Shown here piece after piece: positions 1-5,592 of a stretch of 5,612 nucleotides of DNA. The stretch lies in assembly GCA_934403665.1 (NCBI GenBank), contig CAKRUL010000108.1, positions 1 through 5,612 on the forward strand, read 5' to 3'. Source of the stretch: an uncultured Clostridia bacterium (lineage in GTDB: Bacteria; Bacillota_A; Clostridia; UMGS1840; HGM11507). Made by a program: the position numbers and the translations under genes. How positions within the stretch are numbered: the stretch's first letter is position 1; each line of letters begins with the position of its first letter. The notes below the pieces were generated by a model that worked only from the letters and a program-made list of their open reading frames with translations, was not told the DNA's origin and ran no database searches.

Positions 1-537
1 GAGGGATTTCTGTTTCCGGACACCTATGCCTTTTCCAAAACGCTGGATAACGAAGTGACCATCCTGGAAAAAATGCTGAAACGCTTTGACCAGATTTACA
101 CCAAAACCCTGTCGGAAAAAGCCGGAAAGCTCTCTATGACAGATTATGAAGCGATTACTCTCGCTTCTGTCATTGAACGTGAGGCAAGAACAACAGACGA
201 TTTTTATCTGGTCTCCAGCGTGTTTCACAACCGGCTGAAACGCACCGACAATCTGCGCTATCTGCAATCCTGCGCAACGGTACAGTATCTCTTAAAGGAA
301 CGGAAAAGCGTTCTGAGCGCAAAAGACATTCAAATCGACTCGCCTTATAACACATACCGTTATCCCGGTTTGCCTGCCGGACCGATTTGTTCTCCGGGAA
401 AGGCGGCAATCGAAGCCGCTTTGCAGCCAAAGCAAACCAACTATCTGTATTTTCTCAATGACAGTGAGGGAAAACTGCACTTTTCCGCCACCTATGCGGA
501 ACACCAAAAATTAATGGAACAGTACGGGCTGAAATAA
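1..537 (+). CDS. mltG: Endolytic murein transglycosylase MltG, C-terminal part (5' end outside window)
   Basis: MltG (YceG/YrrL family) is a single-pass inner-membrane lytic transglycosylase that cleaves nascent peptidoglycan strands on the outer face of the membrane and so limits glycan length. The open frame runs from base 1 to a TAA at 535-537, giving 178 codons; the N-terminal membrane anchor and LysM-like part lie upstream of the window. What is visible is the catalytic half: EGFLFPDTY at the very start, the active-site segment ASVIEREA with the catalytic Glu encoded at 175-177, then LQSCATVQY and SPYNTYRYPGLPAGPICSPG, all typical family blocks in the expected order. The LQSCATV block replaces the more common LQSDPTV; I believe this is a frequent clostridial variant. 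The GTG at 55 opens an apparent shorter frame but is an internal Val codon, not a start, because family sequence continues upstream of it. It is followed after one base by trmR, as in the yrrL-yrrM order of Bacillus. Confidence 0.95.
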   Translation, partial: EGFLFPDTYAFSKTLDNEVTILEKMLKRFDQIYTKTLSEKAGKLSMTDYEAITLASVIEREARTTDDFYLVSSVFHNRLKRTDNLRYLQSCATVQYLLKERKSVLSAKDIQIDSPYNTYRYPGLPAGPICSPGKAAIEAALQPKQTNYLYFLNDSEGKLHFSATYAEHQKLMEQYGLK

Positions 538-541
538 TATG
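535..541 (+). promoter_or_regulatory. mltG stop / trmR start junction (coupled translation)
   Basis: The TAA of mltG (535-537) is separated from the ATG of trmR (539-541) by one T. The 15 bases before the ATG contain no good Shine-Dalgarno sequence; only a weak GGG at 526-528 is present. This contrasts with the strong sites ahead of the next two genes. Inference: trmR is translated mainly by ribosomes that finish mltG and reinitiate, which would tie TrmR output to MltG translation. Confidence 0.6.
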
Positions 542-1198
542 TTGGAAGAAAATATCAATTATCAATACATTACCGATTTTATTTATCAGAATACGCCGGA
601 CACCAATCCGTTTCTCACGGAGCTGGAGGTCTATGCCAAGGAGAATTTCGTTCCTATTATCACCAGAGAGACACGGCGTTTTCTGGAAATGCTGTTGCAG
701 GTAAAACAACCGAAAAGAATTTTGGAAATCGGAACGGCAATCGGCTATTCTGCCCTTGTCTTTGAACAGGCAACCGGCGCGCCGGTCGACACCATCGAGA
801 TTAACGACAAAGCGGTCAAGCTTGCAATCAGCAATATTCACAGAGCCGGAAAAGAGAAAAAAATCACGATCTATCACGGAGACGCACTGACCATTCTCAA
901 AGTTTTAAAACAGGAAACCTATGACGTCATTTTTATTGACGCCGCAAAAGGAAAATATCCGGAATTTTTCCGGCTGTGTTTTCCGCTTCTGAAGCAGGGC
1001 GGCCTGTTGATCTGTGACAATATTCTCTACAAAGGGATGGTCGCAAACGAAGCTCTGCTTCCCCGCAAAAAAAGAGCATTGGTGCATAAGCTGCAGCGCT
1101 TTATCGCCTATCTGATGCGCCACACGGAGCTGACATCCTCCATCGTTCCCATCGGGGATGGGCTGATGGTATCCATGAAAAGGAGTGCAACAAGTTGA
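539..1198 (+). CDS. trmR: tRNA 5-hydroxyuridine methyltransferase TrmR (class I SAM O-methyltransferase)
   Basis: TrmR transfers a methyl group from S-adenosylmethionine to 5-hydroxyuridine at tRNA wobble position 34, giving 5-methoxyuridine, which broadens decoding. The 219-residue length fits the family (about 217 in Bacillus YrrM). Visible motifs: SAM-binding motif I ILEIGTAIGYSA (residues 61-72), acidic residue E87 at the end of the second strand (DTIEIND), GDAL with D115, FIDAAKGKYPEFF with D134, and CDNILYKG with D160-N161. D134, D160 and N161 match the divalent-metal ligands of the COMT-like O-methyltransferases. The ending IVPIGDGLMVSMKR is characteristic of YrrM/TrmR. The fold is shared with caffeoyl-CoA and catechol O-methyltransferases, but the sequence details and the neighbouring trhP make the tRNA role far more likely. 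The protein is cytosolic, with no signal peptide or membrane segment. The ATG at 539 is chosen because it directly follows the mltG stop and gives the normal family N-terminus. Confidence 0.9.
   Translation: MLEENINYQYITDFIYQNTPDTNPFLTELEVYAKENFVPIITRETRRFLEMLLQVKQPKRILEIGTAIGYSALVFEQATGAPVDTIEINDKAVKLAISNIHRAGKEKKITIYHGDALTILKVLKQETYDVIFIDAAKGKYPEFFRLCFPLLKQGGLLICDNILYKGMVANEALLPRKKRALVHKLQRFIAYLMRHTELTSSIVPIGDGLMVSMKRSATS
1178..1197 (+). promoter_or_regulatory. Ribosome binding site and TTG start of trhP
   Basis: AAAAGGAG ends at 1185 and stands 9 bases before TTG at 1195-1197. The TTG overlaps the trmR stop TGA (1196-1198) as TTGA, a 4-base overlap of the two genes. No ATG or GTG further in could serve, because the conserved ELLAPAG strand starts at residue 6. 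The site therefore decides a non-ATG start and implies translational coupling with trmR. Confidence 0.85.
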
Positions 1199-2418
1199 AA
1201 AACAAACCCGAATTACTGGCTCCTGCCGGTGACTTAACCAAACTGAAAACAGCCATTGATTACGGAGCGGACGCCGTTTACATTGGCGGAAAGGCCTTTT
1301 CCCTGCGCACCGCCTCCGATAATTTTTCCAAAGAAGAAATGGCGGAAGGCGTGCGCTATGCCCACGAGAGAGGGAAAAAGTGCTATGCCGCGCTGAACAT
1401 CATCGCACACAACGATGACCTGAAAGGCTTGGAACGCTATTTGGAGGAATTGCAGGATTGCGGCATTGATGCTGTGATCGTCGCGGATATGGGCATTTTT
1501 CATATCATCCGTCAGAAAGCGCCCTCCCTTCCCATTCATGTCTCAACCCAGGCAAGCAACACAAACTATGCTTCGGTTGCCTTTTTTAAAGAGCTGGGCG
1601 CCAAGCGAGTCGTTTTGGCGCGGGAGCTTTCCTTCCGGGAAATCGGAGAAATCGCCGAAGCCGTTCCGGAGATGGAAATCGAGGCTTTTGTGCACGGCGC
1701 TATGTGCATTTCATATTCCGGACGCTGTCTGCTCTCAAACTATATGGCAAGCAGGGACTCCAACAAAGGAGATTGCGCACAGCCCTGCCGCTGGAACTAT
1801 TATCTGACAGAGGAAAAACGTCCCGGCGAATATATGCCGATCTATGAGGACGAAAGAGGAACCTTTCTTTTCAATTCCAAGGATCTGTGTATGATTGAAT
1901 ACATTGATGAGCTGGTCAAAGCAGGAGTGACCTCCTTTAAAATCGAAGGGCGCGTTAAAAGCGAATACTATGTGGCAACCGTTGTGAAAGCTTATCGGGA
2001 CGCCATCGATGAATATTTTGAAGGGAAGCCGTTCAATCCCCAGCATGTGGAAGAACTCAGAAAAATCAGCCATCGGCAGTATACCTCCGGTTTCTACTTC
2101 GATAAACCGAAGGATACAGCACAGGTCTATACCACCAGTTCCTATGTCCGCGATTATGAACTGATTGGAATCGTGCTGTCGTATGAAGAAGAAAAAAAGG
2201 AGCTGACGCTGGAACAGCGAAACCGCTTCTTTTTGGGCGATGAAATCGAAATCCTGATGCCGGGCGAGCCCTTTTTCCGCATGAAAATCACCGATATGAA
2301 AAACGAATGGAACGAACCGATCGAGGTGGCTCCGCACGCTCAGATGAAAGTCAAAATCCCCTGTGATAAGAAAATTTATCCGGGCTCGTTTATCCGGAAA
2401 AAGAAAACGATGGATTAG
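1195..2418 (+). CDS. trhP: U32-family tRNA 5-hydroxyuridine synthase TrhP (YrrO/YegQ type)
   Basis: Although labelled peptidase U32, this family in bacteria hydroxylates RNA or ubiquinone precursors; TrhP forms 5-hydroxyuridine at tRNA position 34 with prephenate-dependent chemistry and an iron-sulfur cluster. The 407-residue protein opens with PELLAPAGD (5-13) and DAVYIGG (26-32), strands of a TIM-barrel-like domain, followed by HVSTQASNTN (115-124). The U32 signature spans residues 163-181: E163, F165, H167-G168-A169, C171, G176, C178 and S181. C194 and C198 follow (GDCAQPCRW), and C232 lies in NSKDLCMIEYI; C171, C178, C194 and C232 correspond in spacing to the 4Fe-4S ligands reported for U32 proteins such as UbiU. 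FKIEGRVKSEYYV (248-260) is another family block. Residues from about 320 to 400 form the C-terminal beta-barrel domain of the long U32 subtype (Bacillus YrrO). The second, shorter paralog (YrrN) found next to it in Bacillus is absent here. It overlaps trmR, the next enzyme of the same pathway, by 4 bases. Confidence 0.9.
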   Translation: MKNKPELLAPAGDLTKLKTAIDYGADAVYIGGKAFSLRTASDNFSKEEMAEGVRYAHERGKKCYAALNIIAHNDDLKGLERYLEELQDCGIDAVIVADMGIFHIIRQKAPSLPIHVSTQASNTNYASVAFFKELGAKRVVLARELSFREIGEIAEAVPEMEIEAFVHGAMCISYSGRCLLSNYMASRDSNKGDCAQPCRWNYYLTEEKRPGEYMPIYEDERGTFLFNSKDLCMIEYIDELVKAGVTSFKIEGRVKSEYYVATVVKAYRDAIDEYFEGKPFNPQHVEELRKISHRQYTSGFYFDKPKDTAQVYTTSSYVRDYELIGIVLSYEEEKKELTLEQRNRFFLGDEIEILMPGEPFFRMKITDMKNEWNEPIEVAPHAQMKVKIPCDKKIYPGSFIRKKKTMD

Positions 2419-2430
2419 GAGGCTGTCATG
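2417..2430 (+). promoter_or_regulatory. Ribosome binding site of the large glycosyltransferase gene
   Basis: A perfect AGGAGG at 2417-2422 overlaps the last two bases of the trhP stop TAG (2416-2418) and lies 5 bases before ATG 2428-2430. With only 9 bases between the genes there is no room for a terminator or a separate promoter, so the large gene is probably cotranscribed with mltG-trmR-trhP, unless a promoter is hidden inside trhP. Confidence 0.85.
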
Positions 2431-5400
2431 TCCTATTTTTATCTCAGTTTCGTGCTATCCCTTTTCTTTCTCTTTTTCTGCTATGACGTCCATCGCAAAG
2501 AAAAGGAGCTGCCGATTGCGGGCAAAAAATCGGATTTGTGCCTGATCATCGGTATCGGACTTTTTGTCCGCTTTGCACTTGCCCTTTTCACCAAGGGTTA
2601 CGGAACCGATATGGCCTGCTTTTCCGCCTGGTCATATCACGTCTTTGAAAATGGATTCCGGAATTTTTACGATTCAATCAGCTTCTGTGACTATCCGCCG
2701 GGATATTTGTATGTTTTATCCCTTCTGGGATTTCTGAACAAGCTTTTCGGACTGTCCTATCCGTCAGCCGGGGCAAATTTTCTGTTGAAATTGCCTGCGG
2801 TTCTGTGCGATATGGGACTGATTCTGTTGGCATGCCGCTTTGCAAAACAGGAAAAAACAAGCGACGTGCTCCCTGCCTTACTGCTTTCGTTTTCTCCTGC
2901 TCTGATCATGACTTCTGCCGTTTGGGGGCAGGTGGACTCGGTTTTCTGCGTTCTTCTTCTTCTCTGTTTGATATACGGAACGAAGGAGAAGCCGGAATGG
3001 TCCGCCTTGTTCTTCACTCTGTCGGCGCTGATAAAACCGCAGGCGTTTCTGTTTGCACCGCTTGTGATGATTCTGTTTACATACCCTGACAGGGTGATGT
3101 TCGGACTCTGCAAGCGGAAGCTTTCCAAACCCGTCACCGTCTTTTGGAATGATCTGATTACCTTTCTTTTCAGCGGAACGGTTTTTTGTATTCTTTCGGT
3201 TCCCTTTTTCGGGTTCCGTTGCTTGCCGGGGCTGGTGGATAAATATTATAACACCCTCTCCTCTTATGCCTATGCGTCGGTGAACGCTCTGAATTTAAAC
3301 TTTCTTTCGGGAGGAAACTGGGCAGATTTGCAGACGCCCTTCCTATTTCTTACTTACGGAACATGGAGCACTCTGTTTCTGACGGCAATCGTGATTGCCG
3401 CCATGTGGATGCTTGCAAGAACAAAAGAAAAAAAAGCCGTCTTTTTCGTGGCGGGAATCTTTTTGCTCTCCGTTTATACGCTGACGGCAAAAATGCATGA
3501 GCGCTATTTCTTTTTCTGTATTCCGCTGTTTGCGTTTGCCTATGCGTTTCACAAACGCAAAGAGATCTTTCTTTTGTTCAGCGGAATCTCTGTGACCTAT
3601 TTTCTGAACTTGGTGCTTGCCTATATCGACCAGGTGAATCATATTCCGAAGGACAGCGGCTGGGGCATGTTTCTCTCTGTTTTGCACATCGCCTTTTTGA
3701 TTCTTTCCTATCGGACATACTTTCGGATTTATCCGCTGAAAAGGAGAAGTGAAATGAAAAAGACGTCCTCTTTTCTCAAGGAAACCAAAACCAAAAAAAT
3801 ACAAAAAACAGATGTCCTCATCCTGACAATCATCACGCTGATTTACAGCATTGCAGCATTTGTCAACCTGGGAGACACCGTCTCTCCGCAGACAAGCATC
3901 GCTTTGAAGCAGGGGGATGCTGTCACCTTTACGCTTGCTCTCAGAAACTACGACTCCATGATGGTATTTGAGGGAATGGACTTAGGGGATCTTGTCATTC
4001 AAGGCTCTGTGGACGGAGAAACCTATGAAAAAATCAGTGATTTTGAAAAGAGAAGTGTGTTTTCATGGCAGCGGTTTGCGCTGGAACAGCCCTATCAGAA
4101 AATTCAAATGACCGTTACCAAAACGGACAATGCGTTCATCGAGCTTTTGGAAGTCGGCTTTCTGGATGCCGAAACCCGGAAACCGATTCCTCCCCAATCG
4201 GTTGTGTTAAACGAAAGAAACATCACACAACTCAGCGATGAGCAGGATTTGGTTCCTTCTTATCCAACCTTCCGAAACGGCACCTATTTTGACGAAATTT
4301 ATCACGCACGCACGGCATATGAGTTCAACCATGACCTGCCGATTTATGAAAACACGCATCCTCAGCTTGGAAAACTGCTGATGGCTTTTGGCATCAAGCT
4401 GTTCGGAATGACGCCTTTCGGATACCGTTGTATGGGAACACTTTTGGGCGTTCTGATGCTTCCCATTCTGTATCTGTTCATCAAACGGATCTTCCGCAGC
4501 ACCTTTCTCTCTGCCGTTGGAACGGTGCTGTTCGCCGTAGATTTTATGCACTTTACGCAGACGCGGATTGCGACCATTGATGTGTATGTCGTGTTCTTTA
4601 TCCTGCTGATGTACTATTTTATGTATCGGTTCTATGAGCAGTCGAAAGAGGCCGTCTGCTTAAAAAAAGATATCCTTTTCCTGTTTTTAAGCGGACTGAT
4701 GTTTGCGCTCGGCATCTCCTCCAAGTGGACGGGGGTATATGCAGGCGCCGGCCTTGCCATTCTGTATGCCGTTTCGGTTTTTCAGATCCGCAAACAGGCA
4801 AAAGCAGAAAACAAAAGCTTTGGAAAAATTCTTGCCGTTCTGCTCGGCGCAGGGGTTGGTTTTTTTGTCCTGATTCCTGCAGTTGTTTACTTTACGGTTT
4901 ATATTCCCTATTTTATCTGCATGAAAGATCCCGTCAATCTGGACAGCTTTCTGCGGATCAACACCCATATGTTTCAGTATCATTCCGGTCTACATGACAC
5001 CCATCCCTTTGCCTCCAAGTGGTATGAATGGATCTTGGATCTGAAGCCCATTTGGTATTATCAATGTCTGAATCCCTATGCAGAGGGAAGCAAGGGAACC
5101 ATCGCCGCCTTCGGAAATCCTCTGGTTTGGATCGGAGGGTTTGCCGCTATGGTATATCTGCTGATCGACACCATCAAGAAGAAAAGTGATACCGGTCTGT
5201 TCGTGCTGGTGGCATATCTGGTGCAGATTCTGCCCTGGATTCCGGTTGCGGAAGCAAGAACCACGTTTATTTATCACTATTTCCCGGCAGTTCCCTTTCT
5301 GATTCTGGGAATCTGTTATGCCTTTGACCGGTATTTGAAGCGGCGCAAAAACGACAAGAGCAGTGTGATTGCCATCTGCGCTTTCACTGCCGGAGCCGCT

Positions 5401-5496
5401 TTGCTGTTCTGCCTCTATTATCCGGTTCTGTCCGGCTTGGAATGCAGCTCAAAATATATCGACGCGCTGAAACTGTTGCCCGGTTGGATTTTTTAG
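2428..5496 (+). CDS. Two-module GT-C membrane glycosyltransferase: Gpi18-like mannosyltransferase fused to PMT/GT39 protein O-mannosyltransferase
   Basis: This 1022-residue polytopic membrane protein probably transfers sugars from polyprenyl-phosphate donors to acceptors on the outer face of the membrane. Module 1 (residues 1-435) has about a dozen hydrophobic segments and resembles Gpi18-type mannosyltransferases (COG5542): YGTDM with candidate catalytic D61, FCDYPPGYLYVL (86-97), WGQVDS (166-171), LIKPQAF (201-207) and TAKMHERYFF (353-362). A basic linker (432-461, rich in Lys/Arg) is predicted cytoplasmic by the positive-inside rule. Module 2 (443-1022) is PMT-like: first membrane segment 462-479, a beta-rich loop (about 482-600), the Asp-Glu motif FDEIYH with D622-E623, THPQLGKLL (643-651), RIATIDVYVVFF (713-724), SSKWTGVY (764-771), HDTHPFASKWYEW (856-868), KPIWYY (873-878) and RTTFIYHYFP (944-953), the last ones typical of the PMT C-terminal four-helix domain. 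The sugar and the acceptors cannot be told from sequence; mannose is inferred from family names only. An internal ribosome binding site and ATG (3754) precede module 2, so the fusion itself needs checking. The start is set by AGGAGG five bases upstream. Confidence 0.85.
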   Translation: MSYFYLSFVLSLFFLFFCYDVHRKEKELPIAGKKSDLCLIIGIGLFVRFALALFTKGYGTDMACFSAWSYHVFENGFRNFYDSISFCDYPPGYLYVLSLLGFLNKLFGLSYPSAGANFLLKLPAVLCDMGLILLACRFAKQEKTSDVLPALLLSFSPALIMTSAVWGQVDSVFCVLLLLCLIYGTKEKPEWSALFFTLSALIKPQAFLFAPLVMILFTYPDRVMFGLCKRKLSKPVTVFWNDLITFLFSGTVFCILSVPFFGFRCLPGLVDKYYNTLSSYAYASVNALNLNFLSGGNWADLQTPFLFLTYGTWSTLFLTAIVIAAMWMLARTKEKKAVFFVAGIFLLSVYTLTAKMHERYFFFCIPLFAFAYAFHKRKEIFLLFSGISVTYFLNLVLAYIDQVNHIPKDSGWGMFLSVLHIAFLILSYRTYFRIYPLKRRSEMKKTSSFLKETKTKKIQKTDVLILTIITLIYSIAAFVNLGDTVSPQTSIALKQGDAVTFTLALRNYDSMMVFEGMDLGDLVIQGSVDGETYEKISDFEKRSVFSWQRFALEQPYQKIQMTVTKTDNAFIELLEVGFLDAETRKPIPPQSVVLNERNITQLSDEQDLVPSYPTFRNGTYFDEIYHARTAYEFNHDLPIYENTHPQLGKLLMAFGIKLFGMTPFGYRCMGTLLGVLMLPILYLFIKRIFRSTFLSAVGTVLFAVDFMHFTQTRIATIDVYVVFFILLMYYFMYRFYEQSKEAVCLKKDILFLFLSGLMFALGISSKWTGVYAGAGLAILYAVSVFQIRKQAKAENKSFGKILAVLLGAGVGFFVLIPAVVYFTVYIPYFICMKDPVNLDSFLRINTHMFQYHSGLHDTHPFASKWYEWILDLKPIWYYQCLNPYAEGSKGTIAAFGNPLVWIGGFAAMVYLLIDTIKKKSDTGLFVLVAYLVQILPWIPVAEARTTFIYHYFPAVPFLILGICYAFDRYLKRRKNDKSSVIAICAFTAGAALLFCLYYPVLSGLECSSKYIDALKLLPGWIF
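3739..3756 (+). promoter_or_regulatory. Internal ribosome binding site and in-frame ATG at the module junction
   Basis: AAAAGGAG (3739-3746) followed by 7 bases and ATG (3754-3756) forms an apparently ideal start inside the large gene. The ATG is in frame (Met443) and begins a typical N-terminus, MKKTSSFLKETKTKK, directly before the first membrane segment of the PMT module. If used, it would make a free 580-residue PMT (3754-5496), close in size to stand-alone bacterial PMTs of about 500-600 residues. A TGA at 3750-3752 in another frame lies one base before this ATG, the same geometry as the mltG/trmR junction. Confidence 0.7.
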
Positions 5497-5511
5497 CGGA
5501 TCAATGAACTT

Positions 5512-5571
5512 TTTGTGACTTTTTTCAAAAAACTATCGAAATTTTTGACAGAAAGAGATATAATAAGGTTA
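5512..5571 (+). promoter_or_regulatory. Probable sigma-A promoter with UP-like element for the downstream gene
   Basis: A perfect -10 box TATAAT occupies 5559-5564. At 17 bases spacing the -35 would be TCGAAA (5536-5541), a 4 of 6 match to TTGACA. Transcription would start near A5571, leaving a leader of about 22 bases before the ATG at 5593. The T6-C-A6 tract at 5520-5532 falls at about -51 to -39 and matches the proximal half of an UP element, which could make up for the weak -35. A perfect TTGACA at 5545-5550 is also present but is only 8 bases from TATAAT and has no good -10 box at 16-18 bases. Confidence 0.65.
5525..5548. repeat. Short AT-rich inverted repeat overlapping the -35 region
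   Basis: TCAAAAA (5525-5531) and TTTTTGA (5542-5548) are perfect 7-base inverted arms around a 10-base loop that contains the likely -35 hexamer. It could be a regulator site, but the arms are almost pure A/T and such a match can arise by chance in a spacer of this composition. As an RNA hairpin it would be weak. Confidence 0.25.
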
Positions 5572-5580
5572 GAAAGAAAC

Positions 5581-5584
5581 GAGG
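5581..5584 (+). promoter_or_regulatory. Ribosome binding site of the downstream gene
   Basis: GAGG at 5581-5584 lies 8 bases before ATG 5593-5595 and within the predicted leader of the promoter at 5559-5564. It supports the ATG as a real start at the window edge. Confidence 0.6.
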
Positions 5585-5592
5585 TTCGGGAC

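Larger units (their letters stand above)
5497..5592 (+). other. AT-rich intergenic spacer
   Basis: This 96-base spacer is the only non-coding stretch of note. It contains T- and A-tracts at 5510-5514, 5520-5525, 5527-5532 and 5542-5546, a probable promoter and the ribosome binding site of the next gene. I see no GC-rich hairpin followed by a T run, so there is no clear intrinsic terminator for the upstream operon; the T-runs at 5510-5525 lack a stem in front of them. Confidence 0.7.

Noticed and set aside
1691..1792. TrhP as a secreted collagenase-type protease (peptidase U32 label)
   Set aside because: There is no signal peptide, the cysteine pattern fits an iron-sulfur cluster, and the overlap with trmR points to tRNA modification.
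1735..2337. 200-codon minus-strand ORF opposite trhP
   Set aside because: It is the mirror of a well-conserved coding region, has no ribosome binding site I can recognise and no recognisable family motif. The length reflects the codon bias of the + strand gene.
2985..3089. Good-looking GGAG with ATG at 2997 inside the large gene
   Set aside because: The ATG is out of frame, the resulting ORF is short (31 codons) without recognisable features, and it lies inside a conserved part of the Gpi18-like module. Taken as chance.
3343..3804. 153-codon minus-strand ORF across the fusion junction
   Set aside because: The translated product is low in complexity (runs of Lys, Gln, Phe) with no family pattern, and it lies opposite membrane-coding sequence. 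Shadow ORF.
5508..5532. Intrinsic terminator after the large gene
   Set aside because: There are T-runs but no GC-rich stem in front of them; the only pairing is TTTTTT with AAAAAA across a single base, which cannot form a stable hairpin.
5545..5564. TTGACA (5545-5550) plus TATAAT (5559-5564) as one promoter
   Set aside because: The spacer is only 8 bases, far from the 16-18 required. TTGACA has no acceptable -10 at the right distance, so TATAAT was paired with the weaker TCGAAA instead.
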